Of a stretch of 64,000 nt of DNA, positions 11,913 through 23,706 are shown in pieces. The DNA lies in the NCBI GenBank assembly GCA_023678885.1, contig CM043006.1:11249948-11313947 (forward strand). The letters are read 5' to 3'. The stretch is from Pogostemon cablin. Lineage: Eukaryota > Streptophyta > Magnoliopsida > Lamiales > Lamiaceae. The notes beneath the pieces are model-generated. The model was not told where the DNA came from, did not search any database, and was given only the letters and a program-made list of their open reading frames with translations. A program made the translations under genes and the position numbers. How positions within the stretch are numbered: position 1 is the stretch's first letter; every line of letters begins with the position of its first letter.

Positions 11913-12546
11913 AACACTTGTGTAAATCGGGTTCACGGTGTAAATCTTATGTCACCTCTTCTAATCCTATATATTTTATATATTGCTAGGGTGTTTAAAT
12001 TATGGGGGATTACAAAGTTTACAAGGGTTTATGATGTAAATGTGGTTTACAAGATAATAACTCAAGACTAATATGTAATTAGAAAATGTAATATTCAGTC
12101 ATTAACCTTTTATTATATCATATCATGCTTACGAGATCTCTAAGCTTGCTCCACTAATTTTTCTCTTTCTCCCATAATAATGGAATCTTGCCCTTGACAT
12201 GTTAATATCCAATGAGTAAAAATGAAAAATTATAAGTACGGTGTGGAATGATAGTTTTTTTCAAAATACAAGTGTAGATTTGATAAATGTTAATGTACAC
12301 ATATAGCCCATTTTTATTTTTTTAAGGAAAGAAATGTGCATTAAAGAAACTGAGATCAACTAGGAGAAAAAAAAATAACTAGGGACCAATGTGCATGAGT
12401 TATTGCAATATAAATTATTTTTTATTTTTATTTTTATTTTTTTGCAAAAAAAAAAAGTGAACTCATGAGCTACACTATTTAAGATCATTGGACCCAACAA
12501 AAAGAAGAAACATATAGATGTTCAAGGAGAATTTTAATGTTATAGA

Positions 12547-13269
12547 TAGAGGTGGGCGGTATGGTATACCGAAGATTATATAGGTATTAGAAAATTTATA
12601 CCTTTACCATACAGAAAGTTTCGATATGCCAAAGTTTGGTATACCAAAATTTCGATATAGAAAAATGGTATATCTTTTGTTTACCAATATTTAGGTATAC
12701 ATTATCATATTGATTATTTCGGTAAATACCTTTTGTATTGGGCGTTCAATATGTCGTTTTACATGTATTTATATAATGTATCATTTAAAATCATCATAAA
12801 TTTACAGAAAACAACAATAAAATTCTAATAATCCACCATATACCACAATAAAATTGATTAGAACAAAAATGTATATAATTCAACATTACAAACAATATGA
12901 GAAACAAATACAATTTCAAATTTAATGACATTATAAAATATAGGGTATTAATTTAAAAGTATAATCAAAGTGTATGTACCTGAGAACCTATAAAACCTAA
13001 ACCACTAAGTTCTTGGTTAATAAATAATACATACTCTAACATTAAAATTTTAAATAGTATAAATACAATTATATCCTAAATTTATAACTATAAATCTTAT
13101 ATGTATTCGTGAACCGAATGTGCTCTAAAATTACCCTAAATTTAATAATTTGGTCAATATTCTCAAAAACATTAGAGTTTTTTTTTAAAGTTATTATATA
13201 CATATACTATAGTATATATTTAAATAAAGTAATTTAAAATTATTATTAAATATAAATAAGAATTATGAA

Positions 13270-13303
<34 letters not shown>

Positions 13304-13489
13304 GGCATTTCGGTATATTCCAAAATACTACAGTTTTTCAAATTTTCATATCTTTATCGTACCAAAATACTTAATAATGTATCATACCTTTCCAAAAGTT
13401 TCGGTATATCTAAAGTTTTGATAAATTCGGTATTTTTTCGATATGATAAGTGCGATATACCAAAATTTTGGTATTTTTCTTCAGCCCTA
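12547..13489. mobile_element. Non-autonomous hAT-type element, 943 bp
   Basis: Perfect 8-bp target duplication GTTATAGA at 12539-12546 and 13490-13497. Ends are TAGAGGTGGGC on the left and, inverted, TAGGGCTGAAG on the right. Subterminal regions are filled with GGTATACC/GGTATATC palindromes in both orientations. The interior is AT-rich with a (TA)n run at 13272-13301 and no transposase. The 8-bp duplication plus TAG..CTA-type ends point to hAT. Confidence 0.85.
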
Positions 13490-13490
13490 G

Positions 13491-13727
13491 TTATAGACGA
13501 TAAGAGTGGCAGCATCGTAAAAATTCCAAAATTTTAGAATATAGAGAATGATAGTTGAAATATTTCCAACGATAGAAAATTTTCAGACAAAAGTAGACGA
13601 CAACCAAGTTGAAAGCTTTGTGGAGAGCTTGAAACTCAGCAATCACATGATCAATAATGTCTGGGTAGTTATTAGAAAATCCGAAGAAAGAGTTGTTATC
13701 AGAACAAAAACTCCTACACCAACACAT
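13491..13727 (-). pseudogene. Possible non-LTR retrotransposon RNase H fragment
   Basis: A short minus-strand frame contains a Phe-Ser-Asn-Asn-Tyr segment followed after about ten residues by Ala-Glu-Phe-Gln-Ala-Leu, which resembles the middle of plant LINE-type (RVT_3) RNase H domains, including the helix carrying the catalytic Glu. Only about 40 residues match; the rest is lost. The hAT element above inserted next to it. Confidence 0.35.
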
Positions 13728-13770
13728 TTTAGTTAAAGAGAGATAGTTCCATCAAAGTAGATCCGTAGCT

Positions 13771-13852
13771 TTTTATTTGGAGGATGAAAATTGACTAAAG
13801 ACAATGCAAGATTTTATTTGGAAGATGAAAATTGACTAAAGACAATGCAAGA
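13771..13852. repeat. 41-bp tandem duplication
   Basis: Two nearly identical direct copies beginning TTTTATTTGGA/TTTTATTTGGAA and containing TGACTAAAGACAATGCAAG. Confidence 0.85.
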
Positions 13853-14182
13853 TTTGGTCTTTTAGGACAATTTTTGACATTTCTAAAATTTGAGATGAGA
13901 CGTGAAACAACCAGAATTATTCTTTGGCTCTTGAAGGAAGTTCATCAAACAACATATAGAACATTTAGTTGCAAGTTTGTGATCCATTTATTTGGTAAAT
14001 TAAGCTCAGCTCCAAAAATGAACCAAACTCAAATTATGTAAAGTTGAGGCAACAATTAAATTAAATAAATGAAACGAATTCAATCCATTATTCTTTTGAC
14101 AAAATTTGTTGTAAAAAACGATAGGAGTGGCAGCAGCGTAAAAATGTGATTTTAGAAATATTACAGATAAATTTTTGAATAT

Positions 14183-14422
14183 GTGATTTGATCCATTATT
14201 AAATTATCTATGAATTTTGGATAGGCTAAGTATTATGATTCTAAGATAGTTAAAGTATGGTAAATGATTAATTAAAGTGTAGTTTTTAGGTAGCTAAAGT
14301 ATGGTGATTGATTCATTAAAATATGATTTTAAGGCTGTTTAAGTATGATTCATTAATGTATTAACGAATCATTCGTCATACTTTAACTCTTAAAATCATA
14401 CTTTAATAATTGATCAAATCAT
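14183..14422. mobile_element. MITE-like inverted-repeat element
   Basis: Ends TGATTTGATCCATTATTAAA and, inverted, TGATTTGATCAATTATTAAA are nearly identical. The inside is AT-rich with repeated TTAAAGTATG motifs in both orientations. Family not identified. Confidence 0.55.
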
Positions 14423-14747
14423 GAATTCAAGGATCTATTCATTTCATGACTCATCTCACACGGACATCGTCTGACAAGATTGTGCTCCATTTAGTGGCGG
14501 ACACATTCAGGGGTTTTGGAGCCCTGAATTTTTCAAAATTTTTAGTATTTGTATAGGAACTATACCAAAATTATTTCAAAATATTTAGTGTATATATATG
14601 GATTTTGAAAAGTCTCTCTTTTAAGTGTATAATAATGTAAGAAAAAAATAGGATAATTCTAGTAATTCAAAGAGAAAAAATAAATAAAGTTATTGGATTT
14701 ACTTATTAAACTATAAAAGTTTTTGTAATATTGTTATTATTGAAAGA

Positions 14748-15032
14748 CAAATTCTCTTGTGAGACATTATACATGTGAGACGATTTGTGAGACGTGTTAA
14801 AGAATGTCTATTATATAAATAAAGTATGTTTATTGATTGTTAAAATATGTTTTCTAAAATATAATAAATGATGAATTAAAATATGATTTTAGGGTGTTAT
14901 AATATGATTCATTATTGACATACTTTAACTATAAATGAGCGTACTTTACCTATATAATAAGCATACTTTAGTAATGGGTCAACCCGTCTCACAACCATTT
15001 CACAAAAAAACTCGTCTCACAAGAGAGTTTCC
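14748..15032. mobile_element. MITE-like element with CTCTTGTGAGAC ends
   Basis: Left end AATTCTCTTGTGAGAC is mirrored by GTCTCACAAGAGAGTTT at the right. The interior repeats AAAGTATGTTTA and its complement. A second copy of the same structure lies at 38951-39222. Confidence 0.6.
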
Positions 15033-15600
15033 CTGGGCCCATTCAGTAAAAATCTAGCGTCTGCCGCTGGCTACATTCTTTAATATCACGACGTGTGAAT
15101 GGCATTCAATTATTAAATAGTTGGTTAAGATGGAGATTAGATGGTTGAGACGTTTATGGACCATGGTTGTCAATGCAAAATCATAGTCAAAAGAACTTTA
15201 ATTTGTGAAACAAAAGCATATGTAGTATAACAGTGGAAAAGGCATTGGAAATTAATGGTGAGTGCTTCTCTCACAAGTTTGCCCTATCATAAAATATCTC
15301 CTTTCATTCTCAATTCTCCCATGTAATTATTTAATGAAATGCAACAAGAAGTTGATCATATTATATGGATTAGACTAATTTTATGCGAAAGAAATTAAAA
15401 AGGAGCCCTTATCTCATTATATGCAATGCACACATCAATAATTGCAGTGATTTAAGCTTTATATTCAAGATATAATGGTTGGTTCATTTGATTCAAATCT
15501 TACAATTGTTATTGGGACTGTCTTTTCTATGTTTTTAAAGTCAAACTTGTTATTTTCTTGATCCATTAAAAATATATCAATTTGTCGTTTGACAAATTTG

Positions 15601-15863
15601 CTTGAGATAGATAGTGAGAAGAGTTAAATATGTATATTATTCATAAATAATAATTTATAATTAATATACGCTAGTCAACTCCTTAATTTAGTTTAATCCA
15701 CTAGATCAACACCTAAATTATATGAAAAGAGTTTCTTGCTTGAGATAGATAGTGAGACGAGTTAAATATGTATATTATCCATTAATAATAATTTATAGTC
15801 AACTCCTTAATTTAGTTTAATCCACCATATCAACACCTAAATTATATGAAAAGAGTTTCTTGT
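15601..15863. repeat. Tandem duplication, 138-bp period
   Basis: Direct copies start at 15601 and 15739 with CTTGAGATAGATAGTGAGA. The second lacks a short AT segment, so the copies differ by an indel and several substitutions. Confidence 0.8.
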
Positions 15864-16310
15864 GCACCTACTTCACACATGCACCCTATTTTTGTAAAAT
15901 TATTTTTTAGAAAAATGAGCTATTACTTTTCTAAATAAAAATACTATTCATCTCAATCAAAATATAAAATATCATGATATATCATAAGTGAAGAGTAATA
16001 TTTTTTTTATTAAAAGAGTAATAGTTGATCTTTCTAAGAGTAATTTTTCATGTACTAAAGTGTAATCGGTAAATTAGGTCCAAAGTGTTAGAATCTGAAG
16101 AGTAATTTTTTTCATTCAGAAGATTAATTGTTCATTTCTCTAGAGAGTATTTTTTTTCATGTACTAAAGAGTAATCGGTAAATCAGGATGCACGTGTGAA
16201 TTTGATTCATAAAAGTGTTTGTCAATTATATGATCTTTCCTTTCAACAGTCCGTCGACATGTACGGATGTCAATTAAGTATGATTGGTATAAATTAAAGT
16301 ATGTCAGTTT

Positions 16311-16533
16311 TGTGCTAGAATATTTTGTTGAGAAACATAAAAGGATGAGAGAAGAACACAGAAGAAGACAGAAAGAGAATTTTATTAACTCCGTTAATAT
16401 GAATTTGTACAAAATCCTAGTATTCCTACTCTTTATTATATACTAGAAAGGAAAAAGGGGTACATTACTAAATAAACTCTCTTCCTATTCTAATTATATA
16501 AAGAATAATGTACATATAAAATATTTCACAACA
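16311..16533 (-). mobile_element. Ty1/copia LTR (223 bp), 3' LTR of a decayed element
   Basis: Bounded by TG at 16311 and CA at 16533; on the minus strand it starts TGTTGTGAAATAT. It is preceded there by a purine tract GGGGAGG (16534-16540), which serves as polypurine tract. Upstream on the minus strand are the degenerate direct repeats around CCTCATTAAAAACCTT seen near the 3' end of many plant copia elements. Confidence 0.6.
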
Positions 16534-16540
16534 CCTCCCC

Positions 16541-17640
16541 GTTGGACATTACAACATTATAACGTCATATGCATGCCTCATTAAAAACCTTCCTAGAAAA
16601 CCCTATGGGAAAAACTAGACAATGAAAAGAGTATATGTCTTATGATTTTAATGTGTCATAATAGTTACCTCGTTAAAAACCTCATAATACAAAACCTCAT
16701 GCAAAAAAAAAACTTAGTTTAGAAAAAAAAAGTTCAATTTGGTCTTCAGGACCCAATCATCATGATTGTTCAGAATTGTTGCTTTCCCTGAAACTAATAA
16801 TCTTACCTGCCTCATTAAATACTTTCAACTAAGAAAACCTTCGTAGGAAAAAAAATTAGTTAATGAAAAAAGAGTACATGTCTTATAATTTAGATGTGTT
16901 GTGTTAGATGCCTCATTAAAAACCTTAGACTAAGTGAAAAAAAAGAGTATTGATCTCCACTTCTTAATCTTCTGGATTGTTTAGAAATTACCACTCCTCC
17001 TAAAAATAATAATAGTTTGTAATAAAATTGCTGATCTTCAGGATCCAAATTTTAGAATTTACTTGAAAATATAACCTCCCGAAGAAGTTGTCATCTAAGT
17101 TTCCGTAATATAATACTGCAATTACATATTAAAATATAATTTGGGAGTAAACAAAACAACGATAAATGATTTAGACTTTGACATGAACAAATACTATGTG
17201 TAATATCTCACTGCTCTTCTGGGACTTATAATATAAATTTGCTTTGTCCCTCATATTTTTTATCTATATAACACATAATTTATTGTCTTATAAAAGGCTG
17301 GGAAAGTATATATTTCATCATGCCCAGTGGAATATAAATTTATTATATCAACAATATTATCCTTACACCAGTTTGAAACTTCAACTATTATGGTGATCAT
17401 TTAATTAACATTCAAATCAATATGTCAATGTCATGTTAGTTTCTTATAAATAAACCAATAGATTTTGTATCTACAAGATACGTGAGGATATGTTTAATTT
17501 CATTTAACTTCTCTTTGTCAGGGAGGCATAGAATCTTGCTAGAAAATTCATCACAAGTGTATATCAGGCCTGATACAATTATGAGAAAATATATATTTTT
17601 TAAAACATTAAATTGAGGGATTTCTAGCCCAAAATACCCT
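16541..17640 (-). mobile_element. Decayed copia internal 3' region
   Basis: Contains repeated variants of GCCTCATTAAAAACCTT and AAAACCCTATGGGAAAAAC at 16567, 16810 and 16910, a pattern I associate with the 3' untranslated part of plant copia elements. No open frame remains. The far boundary is not visible and the limit given is approximate. Confidence 0.45.
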
Positions 17641-18979
17641 CATTTTTTACATCAATTATATTGACATTAGTTTTCACTTCAAGGGATAAAAACGAAAATT
17701 AACATACTACATGAATAGATATATCGAGAATTGATCTAAAACAATCATCAAATAAATTAACTGGTATTTAAATATTTAAAATATTTTTAATCTATAGGTT
17801 GAGACAACTCTTTGGTTTATTCAAATTCTTTCATTTCAAAGAATCTATCATCTTAACATGAGTTAACTTATATTAATTTATTATACATTTAGTGTTAAAC
17901 CATTCATTATACACACAGTAATTTTCATTCTTCTTCAAAAAATAATAACAAATTAATATGTAGTATATCCATATTAATTGTTTCAATATCTTGCAATGTA
18001 GTTATATATTATGATATTTTATTCTCATCCAAATTGAGAAGTATTAATCCTTAGTGGATTTTCATGTAAATCATATAATGTTGTGCATCTACTGCATATA
18101 AATATATTAAAACTGTTGTATAAATTAAGTAGCTAAATGTAATTTATCATGGAAGAGTGTATATATATATAATTGCTCTCATTACTTGATTACTTGTATT
18201 GATAAAATATATATTTCAATCTACCCATAAAACCGTTAATTCTTTTCTTATTTGTTTGTCTTGTAAAATAATTCATTTTTCAAAATAGGAAATATATTAA
18301 TCTCAAACCTCAATGCTATATTTGTTTCCATTTACCTGAGTTTAGAAAATCAATAAATAAATTTTTAAAAAAATAGTTTTTGGTAGGGTAAGTTATAACT
18401 TTATGTCAAATCACAATATAAAAATTTGTGATAATATGTGTAAAAGTGTATTTTGTGATGATATGTGTAAAAGTGTATTAATTGATGAGGGAACAGAGAG
18501 GAGAGAGATTTAGAGAATGAGTGTTGATTTAGCTGAGAGAATGTATAAAAGATGGGTGAGTTAGGTGGTAATAGAATTTGTAGGTGTATATATAGTTGAT
18601 TTTGAAAATCAAAAATCGAATTTTAATTAATACCGAAAAAAGTACAATTTAATTTTTTAAAAAATAACATTCACTTTTTACATATTTTATATTTTATGTG
18701 ACTAAACTTGCATGTTTTCGGGGACACCGTATACTCAAATTTTACGCTTTTCGAAAGTTATACCTTTTAATGTTAAATGATCTTTAATATAAGAATATAT
18801 CCTTTATTTTTTTAAAAAAAAAACTTAATTTTATTAATTAAACATTTATACTATTCATATCTCAACCAACATTTTCAATGAAAAAATTATACATTTATTA
18901 ATTAAAGTGTACACCCTTTAAAACAAAATAATATACCCTAATATGATTTGTACACCTGAGGACACAAGAAACCAAATCA
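17641..18979. other. AT-rich intergenic DNA
   Basis: No open frame, structured RNA or clear TE boundary seen. A short direct duplication (ATAATATGTGTAAAAGTGTATT type) is present near 18430-18480. Confidence 0.5.
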
Positions 18980-19172
18980 TACTCCCTCCGGCCATTGTTA
19001 ATGTATCCATTTGTTTTTTGCACGTCGATTAAGGAATATTATTATTTTATATGTAGTGGCTAGTTGTATTAGTCGAGGGTGTGGGTCCCATATTTTAATT
19101 GTATTGGTGAGAGTGTGGGTCTCATATGTCTAAAAAGGAAAATGAATAGATTAACAATGGACGGAGGAAATA
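18980..19172. mobile_element. Stowaway-like MITE
   Basis: TA-flanked inverted ends TACTCCCTCCGG and GGACGGAGGAAATA, with AT-rich interior containing the family-typical TTAATTGTATTGGTGAGAGTG segment. About 193 bp. Confidence 0.8.
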
Positions 19173-19225
19173 TTTTATTTATTACTAAAAATATCAAATT
19201 ACCCCCAAAAAGTTAATAAAGTTAA

Positions 19226-19410
19226 GAGTTCAACTGCAATGTACCGAATGCACCGGTACACCTGGATAATCTAAATCGTTAGATCAAAATCTTATTTAAT
19301 CATAACCATTAAATAAAATAAAATAATTAAAAATAAATACAATAACTAGCCACTAGTCCACTACACCCTAACTTTTACTCATAAATCATCAGTGCACCAC
19401 AGAATAACCC
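19226..19410. mobile_element. Mutator-like MITE, 185 bp, 9-bp target duplication
   Basis: Flanked by the perfect 9-bp duplication TAAAGTTAA (19217-19225, 19411-19419). Ends are GAGTTCAACTG and, inverted, GGGTTATTCTGTGGTGCAC. Related copies lie at 25426, 33358 and 35126. Nine-base duplications are characteristic of Mutator-type transposition. Confidence 0.75.
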
Positions 19411-19481
19411 TAAAGTTAATCTTAAAATAATTTTATTTTTTCAAACAGAGTGGAACAATAAAGATATACGATGAACGAGTA

Positions 19482-19718
19482 TACTCCCTCCGTCCCTTGA
19501 TACGTATTCATTTTTCTATTTTGGTCCGTCCCATAATAAAGTATCTATTTCTTTTTTAGATTGATGTGACCACACATGACCCTACACTCAACACTAATGC
19601 AACTACCCACAACACTTTAAAATATTATTTTTCTCACCTCAAAATACATTAAATTATTATACTCCTTAATCCACATGCAAAAAGTAAACGGATACATTTC
19701 AAAGGTATAGAGGGAATA
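19482..19718. mobile_element. Stowaway-like MITE
   Basis: Left end TACTCCCTCCGTCCCTTGATA and decayed right end GGTATAGAGGGAATA, with the shared internal CTCAACACTAATGCAACTA motif. Confidence 0.78.
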
Positions 19719-20457
19719 TTTTATTAACACTCCTAATAACTGTGATTCTCGGTGTACACGTGATAGCAATAAATGATTTATACTAGTATATTTTTCTAAA
19801 AAGAAGTAAATGTTATAGGTGGGTGGGTTACTCGTAAATTATGTTATGTTCAGCTGCACAAATATTATTATAAACCCTCTTTTTATATAACTTAGTATGT
19901 GAACTCGAATCTTTTTTTCCTTTAAATCATATGGTTCCTCATTTCAATTTTAAATACCCTATATGTTGCTAGAGGTTTAAATTAAAGAGAAATCATGTGC
20001 CTATTCACAGATTCACAGGAGACTAACACGTTCAGCTGATAACGGATTAGTGAAACCATAGTCATCCTGCATCCATCCGTAGATAAGTGGTTCGTGATTG
20101 GGATATACATACTTTCGGCACATTTCCTGCAACATTCTCAAGTGTGTTGGCAAGTGATTTCTTTTCCACTACTTATCAGAAGCCATTATTAATTTGACCC
20201 ACCATCATTCTCACCTTATAATAATGTTTAATTTCTTGTTTTAGAAATATATGACTATATGAGGAGTTGGATTATGGGGGTGGAAATATATGGTTGTGTT
20301 GTCAATGCCAGTTCTCTGTTTCACAATCCTTATTCTAGTGCTGTTCCATGTAATATATTGACCGAGTATGGTGTAAACTCAGTTTCACCGTACCATATTT
20401 TTGCAAAATTATTCTTTGATACGTATATGAATTAAAGCTTGATGAATTTTACTTGAG

Positions 20458-20820
20458 AGGGACTAGGTGCAACCGATTGGTACTGGTACAACCTTAGTCT
20501 CCATCCTTCTTAATTAATTTCTGCTCCTTCATTAATGTTGTTTTTTATTTTATTTTTAATTTTTTTATTTAAATGACTATTATACCCTAAACCCTAAGGG
20601 ATAATAATATCCTAAACCACAAGGGTAAAATTACAATTATACCCTAAACCCTAGGAGATAATTATACCCTAAACCACAAGGGTAAAATTACAATTATATC
20701 CCTAAAATTAAAAAAAAAGTAATGTACAACAACAATTAAAAAAAAAGAGGAAAACACACACTGAAGGTGAAGGAAGAAGATTGTAGGAGGTTGTACTAAT
20801 AGAAGGTTGTATACTAGTCT
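20458..20820. mobile_element. MITE-like element containing telomere-like repeats
   Basis: Ends AGGGACTAGGTGCAACC and, inverted, AGACTAGTATACAACC pair imperfectly. Inside are two tandem 57-bp units (20581 and 20638) each with TACCCTAAACCCTA. The CCCTAAA motif equals the plant telomere repeat but occurs only in short degenerate runs. Confidence 0.5.
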
Positions 20821-21069
20821 TTGTCATTTTACTTTGTTAAAAATGTCACTTCTCAAATTCTAGTTGATAAGAATATAAAAAGTTGAAACATGATTAAAAT
20901 TTAAAGTGTAATATTAGTATTTTTCATTTATAAGAATAATAGTTCATGTATTTAAAAAATAATTTTTCACATATTAAAGAGTGACAGGTATATTAGAATC
21001 TAAAAATTTGAAGAGTAATTTTTTTATTTAAAAGATTAATTCATAATTTTTCATATCACTATATCAATA

Positions 21070-21272
21070 TACTTCCCCGGTCTCATGTTAACGTTAACAT
21101 TTATTTTATGCACGTAAATTAAGAGGTATAATATTTTAATATATAGTCGATTGATGTATTTTAATTATAGTGGGTAGTTGTATTGATATCGTGTGTGGAC
21201 CCAATGAATATAAATTAATTGTTATAAGGACATATTAAAATAAAAAATGTAGCTTTAACGCGGGAAGGAGTA
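21070..21272. mobile_element. Stowaway-like MITE
   Basis: TA-flanked ends TACTTCCCCGGTC and CGCGGGAAGGAGTA. The subterminal TTAACGTTAACA is mirrored by GCTTTAACG. Confidence 0.72.
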
Positions 21273-21295
21273 AATATAATACACAAACTCTTGAT

Positions 21296-21815
21296 TTAAA
21301 ATTAAATATTCATAGTCAGTGTACTTTCTCAAAAAAAATACTCACTTCGTCTCATTGAAACGTACGCGTTTTTTATTTTGATCCGTCTCAATACAAGGTG
21401 TGTATTTCCTTTTTTGGTAAAGGGGACCCACACATATCAATTACTTCTCTCTCTATGGGTCCACATATCATACTAATACACATACCCACTTTACATTAAA
21501 ATATTATTTCTCTCACCTCACTACACCTTAAAATATTATATCCCTTAATCAACGTGCAAAAAGAAAACGCGTACGTATTAACGGGACGGAGGGAGGGAGT
21601 ATGTGAAAGTGATGGTTCCTATATCACAATAAGCTGCATAATATATAGAACTCCTAGCTATTGTAAAATAAGTTTGTTTAACTTGTGGGTCCAAATGGAT
21701 TTAGTAAAAACTAATTTAATTACTCTTTAGTTCTAGTTTTTGCATTAGTTTAGTAAAAACTAATTTAATTAAATACAACCATGAATTTATCCCAATCCCA
21801 TGTTGATTAATATTA
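21296..21815 (-). pseudogene. Broken copy of the diterpene cyclase last exon
   Basis: On both sides of a MITE (21339-21601) the sequence matches exon 15 of the cyclase at 26668-26907 in the same orientation. The minus strand encodes Leu-Asp-Pro-Gln-Val-Lys, then a Phe-Thr-Ile-Ala-Arg-Ser block and Tyr-Ala-Ala-Tyr-Cys, as in the intact exon. Indels and a stop destroy the frame just upstream, and the C-terminal codons lie left of the MITE. No other exons of this copy were found. It records an older duplicate cyclase about 5 kb downstream of the intact gene. Confidence 0.82.
21339..21601. mobile_element. Stowaway-like MITE inside the cyclase pseudogene
   Basis: Ends TACTCACTTCGTCTC and ACGGGACGGAGGGAGGGAGTA with long pairing around AACGTACGCGTTTT / GAAAACGCGTACGT. 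It splits the exon-15-like sequence. Confidence 0.82.
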
Positions 21816-22136
21816 AAATTAATCATTCAAATTTCGTATATGAATAGTTTATATGTATATAGCTTTGGAGAGAGAAAACCCCAAAATAAGTTATTACTTT
21901 GAAAATGTTGCATCTAACTACATATTTATTGAATGAAAATACACATCCTACTGTACAAATGCCTGCTCTTGAATAATTAAAGATCATCGATTAATCGAAC
22001 TCTTTCTCCACGACATTTCAATTTTTTATTCCGCCTTATTTAAATCTTTATGTTTTTGTTTTTTGGTAGCACTGACACAAAATTATTGATATGAGATCTA
22101 CCAATACAGTTACTAATTTTATATTAAAATATTTGT

Positions 22137-22290
22137 AAAAGAAGTTTGTTTAACTTGTGGGTCCAAATGGATTTAGTAAAATCTAATTTAATTACTCTTT
22201 AGTTCTAGTTTTTGTATTAGTTTAGTAAAACTAATTTAATTACTCTTTTGTTCTAGTTTTTGCATTAGTTCTAGTTTTTTGCGTTTTGAC
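22137..22290 (-). pseudogene. Partial second copy of the cyclase exon-15 fragment
   Basis: GAAGTTTGTTTAACTTGTGG and the following roughly 110 bases repeat 21664-21770 with few changes, so part of the broken exon has been duplicated again 470 bp away. Its right part contains a second duplication of a TTCTAGTTTTTG motif. Confidence 0.68.
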
Positions 22291-22642
22291 ATGGTGTCTA
22301 ATTATATATCATAAGAGAATCATTGAATGAATGTACCGCATAATTTGTGAGTGTGTGAATATAATTATATTGGTTGAGTAAAAGTATCACATAATTATTA
22401 TTCACAAAATTAATATTTTGACAAAATATAGAAGTACCTCAATTTTATGTTTATAAAAACATTTATAAACATATATCAATGGCCGTATTTTTATAAGAAT
22501 ATCTTAATTATAAAATATGTCAATCTATATTGAAAATTGACGATGTGTGAAAAGAAAAAATCACTTTTTTAAATTTTTTGACATAAAGTGTGTGACCCAT
22601 TTTATATAATTACACCTGCAACTACACTTGTGATCTCATACA

Positions 22643-22895
22643 TACTCCCTTTGTCCCAAAACAAGATATATGTTTACTTTTTGCACGGAGATTAAGGAGT
22701 ATAATATTTTAATGTGTAGTGAAGTGAGAGAAATAATATTTTAATGTGTAGTGGGTAGTTGTATTAGTGTAGTGTGTGGGGGCTATATGGATATAATAAT
22801 AGTTTTGTGTGGGTTACATCAACCAAAAAAATGAAATGTATACTTTGTTTTGGGACGACCAAAATGAAAAAATGTATACCTGGACGGAGGGAGTA
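22643..22895. mobile_element. Stowaway-like MITE
   Basis: TACTCCCTTTGTCCCAAAAC and, at the right, GGACGGAGGGAGTA, with TTTGTTTTGGGACGA pairing to the left subterminal part. TA at both ends. Confidence 0.82.
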
Positions 22896-22982
22896 ATTTT
22901 TAGCGACACCGTACATGGTCACGCCTGTGATTTCTTACACAATTTCTTCATGCTATCATGCCTGCAACTACGCAATTTCATA

Positions 22983-23244
22983 TACTCTCTCATCTCATTT
23001 AAAGAGTTATAGTTATTATTTGCACGGAGAATAAAAAATATAATATTTTAATGTGTAGTGGATTGAAATATATTATATTTTAATATATAGTGGGTAAGTG
23101 TATTAGTGTTATATTTGGGCCCATAAAGATATACTCCATTGATTGTTTTGTATGACTCGCATCTACTAAAAAGAGAAATATAACTCTTTTAGTGAGACAC
23201 CCTAATTAGTAAAATTTAACTCATGTGGTGGGACTGAGGGAGTA
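22983..23244. mobile_element. Stowaway-like MITE
   Basis: TA-flanked ends TACTCTCTCATCTCATTT and GGGACTGAGGGAGTA. The interior has GTGTAGTGG...TATTAGTGTTA motifs shared with neighbouring copies. Confidence 0.78.
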
Positions 23245-23391
23245 TAATTTTTTCCATGCGACCCTACACGATACTCCATGTGCGACCGTATACATACTTT
23301 ATTTACTAATATACGTGTGACTATGCATTAATTATATAATTAAGAGGAGCAAATAAGTCAAAAGTTGCATTTTTCCCAAAAATTTATGTTA

Positions 23392-23646
23392 TACTCCCTC
23401 TGTCTCAAAGATATTCATACGTTTTTTGGCACGGAGATAAATGAGTATAATATTTTAATGTGTAGTTGGTTGAAGATATAATATTTTAATGTGTAGTAGA
23501 TAATTTTATTAGTGGTGTGTGGACCCATGTGAATATATTAATTATTTTTGTGTGAGTCACATTTGTTTAAAAAGAAAATATGTCAATTTCTGTAGGACAA
23601 CCCACAAAGAAAAATGTATTAATTTTTTTGTGGGCTGGAGGGAGCA
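23392..23646. mobile_element. Stowaway-like MITE
   Basis: Left TACTCCCTCTGTCTCAAAG; right end GGGCTGGAGGGAGCA is slightly decayed. Interior motifs as in adjacent copies. Confidence 0.75.
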
Positions 23647-23706
23647 TGAAAATTTTCAAAATCAACTATTATTTTGGGGCATTTTTCACAATATCTTAAT
23701 AAAACA

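Larger units (their letters stand above)
4786..12538 (+). other. Intron-like or intergenic DNA around the unidentified gene
   Basis: Apart from the exon-like pieces listed separately, I see no coding sequence. The stretch holds T-rich intron-like DNA, a short repeat with an AGGCACAAGCC...GGTGCGCCTTAA pattern near 7065-7200, two tandem duplications (9085-9299 and 11709-11912), a (GA)n run (10012-10034) and a CT-rich run (10769-10806). Confidence 0.5.

Noticed and set aside
20581..20700. Interstitial telomere
   Set aside because: Only short, degenerate CCCTAAA runs inside a duplicated unit; no long tandem array.
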